NCBI GenBank assembly: GCA_028023455.1
Contig: JAQFVV010006203.1
Span: 10,080,876-10,144,875, forward strand
Length of the DNA stretch: 64,000 bases
Reading direction: 5' to 3'
DNA from: Epiperipatus broadwayi
Lineage: Eukaryota > Onychophora > Udeonychophora > Euonychophora > Peripatidae
Under the pieces are notes generated by a model. The model searched no databases, was not told the DNA's origin, and saw only the letters and a program-made list of their open reading frames with translations. The stretch's first letter is position 1. Every line of letters starts with the position of its first letter. Below are positions 12,600 through 24,049 of this stretch, piece after piece. Position numbers and translations under genes: made by a program.

Positions 12600-14150
12600 G
12601 TTGGAATTACTCTTTTTGAGTAGCTGTTTATTATTAATATAAGGTGAGCTAAAATTATTTCGTATATTTGCATTAACAAGGCTATATTTCATAATTATTC
12701 AAATTCCATACATTTTTATTAACATAATTAATTAAAGTTTTATAAACAAAATTAAAAAGAAATTTAAATACAATGATATTGTATTTATTATTCTTCTCTT
12801 TACTTGTTTTAAAAAAAAATTGTTTCAATATTTAAATTTTATGAACCAGACTTAACTAATATTAAAATTCGGCTACCTTCTATGAATTTTCACGGAATTA
12901 AGCTAACCTTAAATGTTGTCTTGATAATTACTTCTCTTAAATTAAAGCATTACGGTCGGTTTTATTTTCAGTCCAAAGTTTTTGTATTTCTATATCCAGG
13001 CTGTCTGATATTTAATTTTTTTTTTTAATAAACTTTTTTTTTGTCATCCATGATGGTTATTTCGCAAACTAATCCTAGTTAATGCCTATGTAAGTAATAG
13101 GCTTGATTTATTCAGTTTTATTATTTTTGATTTATCATTCAAAATAAAATCTTTATTCCAAGCAAAGATAGCACTGCTTTTATTTGAATGAAATCTAATG
13201 ATTTACATTATATTATCGTAAATATATATCTAACAATAAAATATAGCTATCATTAGAATAATTTTTAGGTATACAATGTTTACACACCTCAATAAAACTG
13301 GCCCTACTCTTTATTTCCATTTTCAAATTTTCTTGTACTTGATTTATTTATAGAAGATTCTCATAATAGACCTAGTGAAATAAAAAAAGTTAAAATTTAC
13401 AGATTTAAAAACATTACCTTTGATTTGTTTTGATTGGACAAAAAGTGTTTCACAGACTTACCTGCTGTGATTAAAATTGCATCATTTTATCTATAATTAA
13501 TATAAACCAAATTTTTACATTCCCATTATTGAAAGCTAGCTTGAAGATGCTGTTAAAAAAAAAGTCACTAAAATCCACATACTGGATATATTGAATAGAA
13601 GAATTTAATGAATTTTATTCATTCTTTTCACTATTATAGATTTAATAAATTTATAACAATAGCATTCAAAGAGATAACTCCTTCAAGATATTGAAAGTTA
13701 TTCATTCCAAGTTGCAATTCAACAATTATAAATGCACTACCTAGTCAATATATCAATAAAGATCAGTGAATTTCTAAAAAGCAAAAAATTCTTGAATGAT
13801 GCTAGTAAAGATAGATGATTAAAGACCTTAATAAAACAAAATTTTATTGCAATCTAATTGATTCTCAGTTCTCCAAATTTCATGGATATGTAAAGAATGA
13901 TATCACTGCTGATAAGATTATCAATCTTACATATGTGATTGCTAAGTCACAGAACAAAACAAAAAAAATGCACTATTCTCAACACAATTAAATCATTAGT
14001 TATAAATTTTAACTTGGATATGATTGTTTTAAATTATGAACAATCCCAAGAACTATTCGGCAACATTATTAATAATTAATTTGGTATAAAGATGAAAACT
14101 ATAGTTGTTAAAATGATTCTCAAAAAATTATCATTAAAATATTGTTTCCT
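12600..14150. other. Intergenic A+T-rich DNA, nothing recognised
   Basis: No exon, RNA gene or repeat boundary could be supported. The last few hundred bases may belong to the 5' part of the LINE that becomes recognisable at about 14150, but I see no motif there. Confidence 0.5.
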
Positions 14151-15345
14151 ACAAGCTATTTAAAAAAATTACATTAACAAAAATTAAGCCAATTACTGAC
14201 AACTACTTACTTATAGAGCATGTTGGATTTAGAATAAGAAGGTGCTGCTATAAATGAGATTTATAAGAGTACCTAACTATCCATACAGTAGTGCCACCAA
14301 GTGCAAGCCTTCATAATCAATGGATGCAGGAAGATTTGTGTTAAAAATCCTACCTAATGCACTCTTATTAACAGCACTTGTAAGCATATGAAATGGTGCC
14401 CATGTGAAATAAAATTTATCTTTAACCATTCATATTGACAAGGACTTATAAGACCAACTGAAATCTGGTACTATCTCTATTGATCTAAGCTTAGCTTATG
14501 ATTCTGTTTGGAAAATTTTTTTTTTCTTTCTGAAAGTTATTAAACTTCTGAAATGCAGGATAACCATTAATTTAATTGATAAAGTACTTTCCAATAAAAA
14601 AACGGTCAAGTAATATTAAATGATAATTGTAATAGAAACAAAATTTTACAGAATGATCCTCTGCAAGATTGACTATTTTTACCTACTTTATTTAATATAT
14701 TCATTTATGATTGTATTTATATATTGAACTATTTCCATCATTGAATATAAGTACTGAATGTCTTTAGAAAAATTTAACTTTATTTAAATATTCCTAATAC
14801 TTTCAACTGTTAATAACAGCACACAGGTTAGTATATGCACAATGTTTTGATAGCTATTATTCTTCCCTCTTCTTCATGTGTTTCTGGCCTGACCAGTGAT
14901 AGTATTAGCGTGGGAATCAAACCTGGACCCTTAAAATCTTGAATAACTTTTTCAGTTGTTTAGAGCATTACCTTAAAATTCAATATTCAAGAATATAAGG
15001 GTCCAGATTTGATTTTCATGCTAGTACTGTCACTGGTCAGGTCAGCAACCCCTGAATAAGAGGGAGAATAATACCTCTTGAAACATTGTGCATATGTTAA
15101 TCTTTATGCTATTACTAACAGTTGAATGTATTAGGAATATTTAAATAAAGTTAAATTGTTCTAAAGATATTCAATATTTATATTAGATGGCAGAAATAGT
15201 CCAATATATAAATACAACTAAAATCTCATCATCATAAACCTTAAAGGAAAACATTCATTTATGATCTTTTAAAAACAGAATTCAGAAAATTCCTCCATGC
15301 TGATGACATTCTTTTATCTTTGTAAAAATACCTTACTATCCGGTT
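14150..15345 (+). pseudogene. Non-LTR retrotransposon RT fragment split by a palindromic SINE
   Basis: Reads as a LINE reverse transcriptase in pieces: PITDNYLLIEHVGFR (from about 14188), TISIDLSLAYDSVWK (RT motif A, about 14470-14515), an LPQGS-like region, PTLFNIFIYD (up to 14711), then across the SINE insertion LLKTEFRKFLHADDILLSL, with the catalytic ADD at about 15299-15307. The frame resumes exactly at the second copy of the insertion's target duplication. A second interruption (about 14250-14400) carries the dispersed repeat also found at 4545-4645. This is a different LINE family from the one at 10985. No complete frame survives. Confidence 0.8.
14712..15252. mobile_element. Palindromic (head-to-head) SINE, family A, copy 2
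   Basis: Two SINE arms in inverted orientation. The left arm (about 14713-14960, minus) and right arm (about 14965-15215, plus) are complementary over most of their length, from GTATTTATATATTG...at the left edge to ...CAATATATAAATAC at the right. Each arm includes a tRNA-like head; the right arm has an A-box-like TCAGTTGTTTAGAGCAT and a B-box-like GGTCCAGATTTGATTTTC. The element is bounded by a perfect 13-bp duplication ATTCATTTATGAT (14699-14711 and 15253-15265). It interrupts a LINE frame that resumes on the other side, which proves that the palindrome arrived as one insertion. The right end has an unpaired tail of about 37 bp containing CATCATCATAAACC. Confidence 0.85.
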
Positions 15346-16993
15346 CCTGATCATTAAATGAATAATTAACTGATAAATTATTAACAGTCTATCTGGAAAA
15401 AAAAATTAATCTTGAAATTCTTAGATACTTAAAAAAATTTATTGCTTTATTTATATTTAAACTCTATGTTGTGACTATGCCATGCAAATGTAATAATCTT
15501 TACCATTTCAAGTGTTGAAATATATTCACATCTATTTTTCAAACATTTGATTGTTGTTATTGTTTTTAATCAATAACAAACGTTTCATGAGATTCTTATA
15601 TAAAAGTTTTATTTGAATATTCGGGATTCTTTACCATTATTAGTAAATTAATAATGCTCTTCAAGTGTATCTAAGATTCTAACAGAAAATCAACTTCTGC
15701 AACTATTATGATAGATAGTTAAAAACATAGAAAAATGGATTAATGAATGATAAACACAGATGAGTAAATAAGTATTGTATTTGTATGAAAATTAAAAAAG
15801 AAACAGGTAAATTGATAGATGGATAAATAAAAAATAGATAACAAAAACATTGCGATTTAAAACATGTTTTTATTTGCAAATATTTTTAGACCACCCAAGA
15901 ACAAGACTCTACATAAATGTTTCTTCCAAGTCAAAAAAAAGATATGTATATTAAATGTAAAAGTAAAAACTAGTTTTTATATTTTAATAAAATATTTTTA
16001 AAATTTTATATAAACTGTTTGTTTTTTTTTTAAAAAAAAAAGAGATTACCAACATATAGTGGTAAGGTCTCATACTCTGAAGTACAAGGACCTTGTATTA
16101 ATTTTAGTCTTGATACTTTTATTGCTAGAGTTTCTTATGAATGAACTTTCGAGAAATAACCATTTGATTATTTATTTATTTTATTTGCGAGTGATAGATA
16201 CTGATTATAAAAAAAATTATAATTAATCTTTTGCTTGAGATCATAAGGCATTAAGCATCAGAATCTATCATCCATGGATCTTTAACCTTCAAGTTTATCA
16301 TTCTATCATTACAGTAATCCAAAGAGTCATACTTTTTAATCATAAACTGTAGTATAGATCAAATTTGTCCCTGGGGCCATAGAATCTGAGAACAGTTACA
16401 TCTTATATGCCTTCAACTACAGATGCATGCAATATGAATATTAACCATATATATTTGTATGGATGCTAAAAGTTTGGCAATATAATGATTAATACATTTA
16501 TCATGTCCAAGTGATTTGAGGAATTTTTAATTCTAGTGGAATTTAACATTTTATTTTTTGGTTTTTTTTAGAAAAAAGATATAAAACTCTAATTGGAAAA
16601 TTAGTCTGGTGACTAATGTCATTTTCTAAAGTGTTGGTAAAGAGGTATTTTTCTTGAAGTGAAATATTTAAAATGTATTGCTTCAGATATAGTGACATTC
16701 CATTGAATTAAAATTAGAACTTGCCAATTATTTTCAAATAGTAACAGATTTTGAACATGTTTGAAGAAATCAATAGGTAGATAACTGATACACTTTTAAA
16801 AACTGCAACAAAAATAGCTAGTACAAAAAAACCTGCAAATGACCTGTAAAATTTATACTGAGATGACAATTTTTGAAGAAAAGAAAAAATATATAAAAAT
16901 GAGGCGTTACAATGAGCTGAATATTTAGAATTTTTTCAAATAATGTAAATATTTAAAAACCAGGCACTCTTCACAAACCTGGAGCTTAATTAT
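15346..16993. other. Intergenic A+T-rich DNA, nothing recognised
   Basis: Only short, A+T-biased open frames. A weak tRNA-like stretch near 16065-16120 (TAGTGGTAAGGTCTCATACTC) is too incomplete to call. Confidence 0.5.
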
Positions 16994-17047
16994 AAGTATA
17001 AGGGATTTGAACTCAATCTTCAGTCTGAGTTCAAATCCCTTATACTT
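16994..17047. repeat. Perfect 22-bp inverted repeat (hairpin) with B-box-like arms
   Basis: Arms at 16994-17015 and 17026-17047 are perfectly complementary around a 10-base loop. Each arm contains GAGTTCAAATCCC (on one strand or the other), which resembles a tRNA T-arm / Pol III B-box. It lies immediately 5' of the point where the RTE-like LINE becomes readable. Confidence 0.8.
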
Positions 17048-17049
17048 AA

Positions 17050-17752
17050 ATAATGTAAAAAGAGATAACAATAAAAGAAAGTATAATTATGAATTAGTAA
17101 GGAAGGCTATAGAAGAGAATAAAAGTCTCAAGAGTATAAAACAACTTAATATTGGTAAAATACTTATTTTTGCAGTAAGAACAAAAGATAAAATGTATAA
17201 AGATGGAATGTGTAGAAGTATTTTATCAATAATTATATAGCAATTACTTCTTACAAGTATTATATCTTCTGAATTGTAAATGAAGAAGTGAGAAATGCAA
17301 TTAAATTTATGAAGAAGGGTAAACCTTCAGATATTGATAGAATTATAATTGATATCTTTAAAAAAGCAGGTAAAGAGATAGAATTTTTTTTGTAAAGTTA
17401 TATATCAAATATCTAAATGATAAAGATGTATCAGGTGGTTGGAAGAATGTAGTATTAATATTAATATTTAAAAATGGGATAAAGAAGATATTAGATAATA
17501 CAAATCTATCAGTTTTATACAAAAATTTTACCAAGATAATTACAATTTGTCTACAGCAAACTTTGTATTTTAACCAACCAAAAAAAACAAGCTAGATTTA
17601 AAAGTGATTTTAGTACAGTGAATCATGTCCAAGTATTGAGAGAAATAATATAAAGGATTGATGAATATGAGTTGTCAATATGCCTTGAATTTGTAGATTA
17701 TGAAAATGTGTTTGTGTCTATAAGCAATTCTTCAGTGATTAATGCATTAGAT
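17050..17752 (+). pseudogene. RTE-like LINE, 5' part (linker and RT fingers)
   Basis: The open piece 17007-17240 contains VRKAIEENKSLKSIKQ and IFAVRTKDK, resembling the endonuclease-RT linker of RTE-type elements. Downstream pieces read KLYIKYLNDKDVSGGWKNVV, then FTKIITICLQQTL and ICLEFVDYENVFVS (RT motif A with D followed by N-V-F instead of K-A-F). It is truncated at its 5' end and interrupted by a hAT element at 17753; the remainder is at 19293-20335. Many frameshifts. Confidence 0.75.
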
Positions 17753-19292
17753 CAGCATTTCCCAACCTTTTTTGGCTCACGTACCACTTGGTAGTACATC
17801 ATGCTAAATTGTACCACTTCGTAAAAATGATTGTATTTTGTGAAATTTGTTATTGCGAGTGTGTTATTGCATTTGCATTATAAATATTATAGGGTGACCA
17901 TGAATGTATTCACATCTCATAATGAGACAAATTACATTGAAACACGCCTAAACGTCACGCCAGATTACAAACTCACTGAAATTATAAACTCACTGTAACA
18001 TATTTATATGTATGTGTTTGTTCAATGTTTCATATGTTTTACAAAATAATTTATTAAAGATTACATTATTACATTAAAGGTTATTTGGTACATATTTTGT
18101 TCAAAGTGTTTTCTCATTCCTTCATTTGGTTTTGGAGCATCTTGCTATTGGTTGGCCATAGAGAGGATAAATCCAGCATGTCCCAAATCATGGTAAAAAT
18201 AACCTCAGAGGTTATCAGGCTATCTCTTGTTCTTGTTTTCTTTATATTGTTCAGCATGAAGTTAATAAGATTAAAATTTTGATGATTAAAGCAATCCACA
18301 ATAGATGATCAAGAATTAATGAGAGTCTAATTTCAAATTAAATAATTTAGATTGATTTGTCTTGATCCGACTCATTATTTATCTACTATTTTGTCAAATT
18401 TCGTTTACTAATAAATGGTTTTAATAAAAACACAAAATTATAAAAAAACAATTAGTATGTTTTCTTATCATAATTAAATATTTTTATAAAATAAATTTAA
18501 TGAGATCTTTGTGCTTGTTTCGAACAACATAATTTTTTGAAATTTGATTCAAAAGATGCGAGGTATATCCTTAAGTCTACAGCTGCGTTCAATCTGTTTC
18601 GATACTTATTTTTAAAAAAATATATGAAAAAAAAGTTCTTCCTACTAATTCCATAGTAAACGGTAATAATAATTTAAGAGCTTTCTCAGAAAGTTGTTCA
18701 TATTTTTTAATGTTTAACCAAAAATTAATTAGATTGTGTCGTTTGAATTCTACTTGTAAAGTTCTGTCACATGATAATTCTATTAAATTTTCTTTATCCT
18801 TTATTGATAATGATGTAGCTTTTTCTAAATTTTCTGCATAGAAGGGGTTTGAAATCCAATTATCATTTGTGTTTTTGGATTTTGGAAAATATTCCATGAA
18901 AGACAATTTTAATCCTGTTAAATGTGCTATTATATTTTCTCGTATATCTTGAGACAGACTAACCTTATTTTCAAACAAAAAAATATGAAGAGTTTCGAAT
19001 ACTTCCAGTTGATTGTTTTCGATACTTATATATATTACTGTTTCCAAAAATCTAATTTTTTAATCATACTTTCAATTTTATCATTAACATTAAAGATCGT
19101 TATCGACTGTACATTTTAACAACTTTACTGTATAATATTATTAATTAAAATAATTTTTATGAATTATAGGAAAAAACGTTTCTATATTTTTATGATTTAA
19201 TTTTTTTTATTATGTCCGCCATTATTGATTATTTTTCGTGTACCACCAACCAGAGACTCGCGTACCACAGGTTGGGAAACACTGCATTAGAT
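17745..19292. mobile_element. hAT DNA transposon, 1,532 bp, with perfect 8-bp target duplication
   Basis: The element spans 17753-19284 and is flanked by CATTAGAT at 17745-17752 and 19285-19292. Terminal inverted repeats start CAGCATTTCCCAACC on the left and, on the complementary strand, CAGTGTTTCCCAACC on the right. A second inverted block (CTCACGTACCAC / GTGGTACGCGAG) follows. TIR form and 8-bp duplication are diagnostic of hAT. It carries a decayed transposase C-terminus on the minus strand and splits an RTE-like LINE, whose reading resumes after the second duplication. It is younger than that LINE. Confidence 0.95.
18589..19047 (-). pseudogene. hAT transposase C-terminal fragment
   Basis: A 152-codon open frame matching the C-terminal region of ZBED5/FAM200/GTF2IRD2-type hAT transposases. 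It has HLTGLKLSFMEYFP, then NDNWISNPF, DKENLIELSCDRTLQVEF, FWLNIKKYEQLSEKAL and KLLLPF (hATC dimerisation domain). After LLPF the expected T-x-LCESGFS segment is out of frame (a degenerate FSYIFLK is still visible). The catalytic core and BED finger are absent from the element, so it is not autonomous. It lies inside the hAT element between its inverted repeats, on the opposite strand to the host LINE. Confidence 0.85.
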
Positions 19293-20335
19293 CATCAAAA
19301 TATAGATTCAAGATATTGTCATATTCTGAAGAATATTTATAAAAATGCAATAGGAACAATTAGATTACATAATGATACTAAGAAGATTAACATTGAGAAG
19401 GGTGTATGGGAAGATGACTCCATATCTCAAAAATTTTTCACAGCAATTTTGAAAAAGTATTTTGTAGATTAAAATGGGAAGCTAAAGGAATAAAAGTAAA
19501 AAGATTTTTTAAGTCATCTACATTTTGCAGATGATATAATTGTTTTTTTCTAAATAACACTTTAGAGCTTCAGAAAATGTTGCAAGAGTTATCAGATGAA
19601 ATAAAAAAGTAGAACTAATGATAAATGTTAAAAGGATTAAAATAATGTTCAATGGACTTTCTCAAAAGAAACTAAGGATTGATAGTGATGAGTTAGAAGA
19701 AGTTAACAAATACAAATACCTTGTTCAGATTATTACTACAGATGCATAATAGATGAAATTAATCATAGAATTAAACTTGGTTAGAGGGTTTTTGATAGAT
19801 ATAACATAATATTAAAAAGAAATGTGTCTATGTTTTTGAAAAGGAAAGCTTTTAATAAATGTGTTTAACCTGTTCTTATTTATGGATAAGATATTGTGAT
19901 ATTCTAAAGAATATTTATAAAAATGCAATAGCAACAATTGGATTACATAATGATGTAAGAAGATTAACATTGAAAAGGGTATATGGGATACTTAATAAAA
20001 GAACAATACAGAAAGTTCAGACTGCTGAATGAAGTATGGAGAGATGCATGTTAGAAGTAACAAGAGATCAAAAATGAAATACATGTATGAAAAAAACAAG
20101 CAGATATTAGTGATATCATTAAAAGAATTAAAAGACTGGAGTAAATGTGGGTTGATAGATTTAAAATACCTAGAAAAAGACCGCATGCAAGATGGATGAA
20201 TGAAATAAGAACATGCTAGGATGATGTGGAGATGAGAGGTTAGAGATTGGAGAAGATGAATTGAACTTGGATAGATCTTCATCCTGCAGTGGACCAATAT
20301 TAATTAAAAATGATAACGATGATAAATATTACATT
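19293..20335 (+). pseudogene. RTE-like LINE, 3' part, with internal 100-bp duplication and TGATAA tail
   Basis: Continues the RT interrupted by the hAT. It reads RYCHILKNIYKNAIGTIRLH, then IEKGVWEDDSISQKFFTAIL, LHFADDIIVFF (catalytic FADD at 19524-19535), ELQKMLQELSDE, KYKYLVQ, INHRIKLG and ADISDIIKRIKRL. The DNA at about 19313-19412 recurs at about 19887-19990, so the TIRLH segment appears a second time where the post-RT region should be. The 3' end carries ATGATAACGATGATAA (about 20308-20323), like the short simple-sequence tails of RTE elements. Non-functional. Confidence 0.8.
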
Positions 20336-20339
20336 TTAC

Positions 20340-21126
20340 ATCTACATTAGAGTACCCTAAAATTTATTTCTTATTTATTACATACCTTCTGGGCAGTTAT
20401 TAGTATCATATATTCATCTTAAAAATCATGATAATAAATAATTTGTGTAAGATTTGAAATAAAATATGAAATTTGCAGGGAAAAAATTACAAATTTCTTT
20501 TTGAAAAAAATACAAAGCAAAAATGCGCATGGATGCATCTAAATGAATAACAGAGAATAGCTATTTTAAAACTTATAAAGTGCTTAACAAATTCAGTACA
20601 GAAAATAATTACGTGTTGCTAAAATTTGATATCCTATTAATCAAAAACTACAGAAACAAATGCAATGCAAATAGTGTTAACAGTTATTATTCTTATTCTT
20701 CAGAAATACTTTAGTAAATTTAAAAACTAGAACTTTTAAATTTATTTAAAATGTTAAAAATTTTTAAAGATGATTCAAACTTGAATAAAATAAATAAGAA
20801 AATAAGATATATTTACCCAGAAATTCTATATAAATAAGTGATACAAAAAAGTAATTTTCAAATGATTTTTAACTGAAACAAGGCAAAAAAAAAAAAAAAA
20901 TGAAATATTTAAAAGTGATCCTTTGAAAAAAAATGAATATCTAAAATTCTATAAGTTTTTTTTTTTTTCAGTGATGAAAGTTTATTCATCAAAAAAAGGT
21001 ACAAATACAGTTAAATAAGAGTTTTACAAAGAATGGTAAAAATGAAATTCAGGAGCAACATGGTGAAAGGGAAGGATACGTATGAAAAAAGATGTGGAAA
21101 GTGTCTATTAACCATTAAAGACAAAT
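20340..21126. other. Intergenic A+T-rich DNA, nothing recognised
   Basis: Contains homopolymer A/T runs (around 20885 and 20957) but no gene or repeat I can define. Confidence 0.5.
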
Positions 21127-22310
21127 GAATGTTACAATTAGGAATTATTTGTAAAGTCTAGAGTTTAAATATGACTAGCATTTTAAGAGCACAATATTAA
21201 AAAATCCAATTTGCGATGGATAAGTTGAGAATAGGAAAACACTTGGAGATAACAACATTGGAAATAATAAATTTAAATAGGGTGAATCACTTGCAATTAA
21301 AATTATTAGGCCAAACTGTGGCTTACTTTGCAATAATATTTGGATAAAATCGTTTGTGTTGTGTTGAAGGTCGAGAGGTCAGCGCGACTGCCTTGCACTT
21401 GCAGGCAGTTGCCCGGGTTGCGGGTTCGTGTCCCGCCCAATGCTATGACACTTAAAAAAAAACAATAACACTAAAACCACTATGAATAGCGTTTTTTTCC
21501 TTCTTGTGAATGATAAAATCAACGTTGGCAACAGTCTCCACAGCACCCTCATTCCAGCCCTCCCCCTCAAAAGAATCAGGATTTAGGTGCCTGGGATCTT
21601 TCACAACATCCAGACTCTCTCATTCAATCAGAAAAGTTGATTATAATGAAAATTTGAATTAAAAGATACAATTAGGAATTATTCGTAAACTCTAGAAATC
21701 AAATATGAATGTGTTTTACAAGTACAATATTGGGAAATCCAATTTGCGGTAGATAAGTTGAGAAATAGAAAAACACTTGGAGATAATATAAAATACGACT
21801 AAATCAATCTACTGTTCAGTTCTTCCAAATGACCTCGAATATCTTCACAAGAGAGCTATCCCGAATACTTTGGAAAAATTATGGAAAAACTATGGAGAAC
21901 AAGGAAAAAAAAATCCAAGCTTCAAAATGTCTCTGCTGAAAACCATTCTAATCCATCATGAAAATCACATGAACAGCAAAAGGCCAGCCCTATCAATAAC
22001 AACATTGGCAGTAATAAAATTAAATAAGGTGAATCACTTGCAATTAGAATCATGAGGCCAAACTGCAACTTATTTTGCAACAATACATGGATAAAATCAT
22101 TCATGACCATAATGTTAAAGAGTCGCCATAAATAACGTTATTGTTTCTATCTTGTGAATGAGAAAACCAATGTTGGTAATGATCATCACAGTGCCCTCAC
22201 CTCAGCCCCCTCCATCAAAAGAACTAGGATTTAGACCCCTGGGGGTTCTCCCAACAACCAGACTCTCTCCTTCATTCAACAAAATTAAGTGAAATGGAAA
22301 TTTTCATTAA
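21127..22310. repeat. Two-copy tandem duplication (about 540 and 650 bp units)
   Basis: Unit 1 (about 21133-21640) and unit 2 (about 21668-22300) share in order: ACAATTAGGAATTATT, AATCCAATTTGCG, GATAAGTTGAGAA, AACACTTGGAGATAA, ACAACATTGG, GAATCACTTGCAATTA, GGCCAAACTG, a CTTGTGAATGA block, CAGC-CC-TCAAAAGAA and CCAGACTCTCTC. Unit 1 alone has a SINE-C (about 21361-21460). Unit 2 alone has an extra block (about 21797-21985). Each copy therefore acquired its own insertion after the duplication. Confidence 0.8.
21361..21460 (+). repeat. SINE family C (tRNA-Val-like), copy 1
   Basis: A tRNA-like sequence with a D-arm region GGTCGAGAGGTCAGC, an anticodon-arm region GCCTTGCACTTGCAGGC and a near-canonical B-box GGGTTCGTGTCCC, followed by GCTATGACAC and an A-run. 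It is present only in unit 1 of the surrounding duplication, so unit 2 acts as an empty site. Confidence 0.75.
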
Positions 22311-22594
22311 AAGGTAAAATCTCTGTAGAAATCATTTGTAATTTCAGTGGCTGCCATATATTTACATAGCGTTTTTATAAAAGTTGAAATTATTATTGTG
22401 ATTACATTGTTGATATAGCTTGTATATGAAAAGAGAGCTAAGAAACTCCCCTTTTTAATAATGATAGTTTCAGAGAAATTTAATTCCCTAAACTAGAAAA
22501 AGGGAACGAAACAAGGAACCAAAAACAATGTTATACTGGAGTCCTTGGCTCCCTCTAGTGGACTGAAAAATTCTATAAGTTGATGTTAAAAAAT

Positions 22595-22710
22595 GATTAA
22601 TTAGCATTGGTGGTCGAGAGGTCAGCACAGCCACCTTACAAGCAGTTGTCCCGGGCTAGTGGGTTTGCTTCCTGGCCCATGTTATGACACATGAAAAAAA
22701 AGATTAATTA
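22595..22710 (+). repeat. SINE family C (tRNA-Val-like), copy 2, with target duplication
   Basis: A 98-bp SINE at 22604-22701, bounded by GATTAATTA at 22595-22603 and 22702-22710. It has GGTCGAGAGGTCAGC, GCCACCTTACAAGCAG (anticodon-arm region like that of tRNA-Val with UAC), a decayed B-box, and a poly-A end. Confidence 0.85.
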
Positions 22711-22949
22711 TGATATAAAGATATATATATATATATGTGTGAAATTATAAGAAAAACTATAAAATGGAACAAAAATCTCATAAATATAAAACATCTAGGA
22801 AGAATAATTATTTCAATAAAAAATGACACTATTATTAAAAAAGAGATAATCATTAAGTGTATAAAAAAATTCTACAAAAATCTAATTAATAATAAAAAAA
22901 CAAAAAGAAGCAGCAATCCTTGCAATTATATTTTTTGAAACTTCAAATA

Positions 22950-24043
22950 CACCTGGGTCGCTTTTTATGCGACTTATTTAACACGATTTTGAAGTTATGC
23001 GATTCATGTTTCACCGGAAGTCGAACTCCGATAATGCGCTATTACTTTAAATAATAAATTTCGCACACTTACGTTATATTGAAAGTAATAGCATATTATT
23101 GGAATTTGACTTTCATCTTAGTAATTTCAATATTTTCAGTGCTTTATAATAGTAAGATTTTATGCAATAATGAAATTAAAATCATGATTTCCACATTTTA
23201 TGTATACACACATTAAATTTTACAAGATTATAATGTAAATTTGTTCAAACATTGTGCGTGTTAATTTTGCATTTTAAATCACATTCTGTTTTTGCTTTTT
23301 AAAAAAGAACGTAATCAATTATTAATCATTTAGTGTCCACAAGTTTATTTTTAAAAGGTGAGTAATAGCAGTGGGCACAATTAAATTTGACAATTAAAAA
23401 TTAAAATCTGATTTTAATTGTAATTAACAATTTAAAAATTATGGCGACTTGAAATTAATGTGATGTGAAATTTGATTTTTAAACGGAATTGAAAATTAAA
23501 AAATTAAAGACAAAAATAAGAATTTAATTTTTAGTTGTTAGTTTCATAAACAATTAATAAAATCATTGTCTCAAAGATTAATTACTAATTACGTTGTCAC
23601 CAGAAAACCATTGACACAACATGAGTGTGAAGTTGGTGCTAGTTGTATTTCCTCTTGTGAAAAATTGATTTTTTACCAGTTTGCAAACGAACGTGTTTTT
23701 TGGCAAATAGCGATAATAATTAAAACGTGTATAAAAAATGTAAATTATGCATAAAAATATATTATTTTGAATAAAATTAAATATTATAGTTAAAAAAAGT
23801 TTGTCTTGTATCAATTTTTTTCAAATTTGAAATTTTTTATTAGTCATATTTTATTTCCGTATTTTTTTTTTTTTGTGCGAATTTTAAAGTAATTTTACGT
23901 TGGTGCTTTGCTTTTACACGAATTTTGAAAAATCACAGACCGCATCCCCCCTTTTTCAATGTAAGTTACATCTATTTTTGCACAATTTCGTTTGTGCATG
24001 TTTTCTGAGGAACCTATCTATCGCGTAAAATGAGATCCAGGTG
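22950..24043. mobile_element. Non-autonomous Tc1/mariner-pogo-like element, copy 1 (1.09 kb)
   Basis: Bounded by TA dinucleotides (22948-22949 and 24044-24045). Terminal inverted repeats begin CACCTGGGTCG-TTTTATGCG on the left and, on the complement of the right end, CACCTGGATCTCATTTTACGCG. Next to them are ATGCGATT...TTGAAGTT on the left and TTCTGAGGAACCTATC on the right. TA duplication and such ends, with ATGCGA repeats, recall pogo/Tigger-type elements. The interior shows no transposase. The copy at 61939-62851 shares both ends and part of the interior. Confidence 0.8.
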
Positions 24044-24049
24044 TATGTT

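Noticed and set aside
16050-16125. tRNA-like SINE head (TAGTGGTAAGGTCTCATACTC)
   Set aside because: Only the A-box side is plausible; no B-box, tail or second copy in the window.
23566-23814. Open frames inside the pogo-like element as a transposase
   Set aside because: Short, on both strands, not preserved as frames in the second copy, and without DDE-type motifs.
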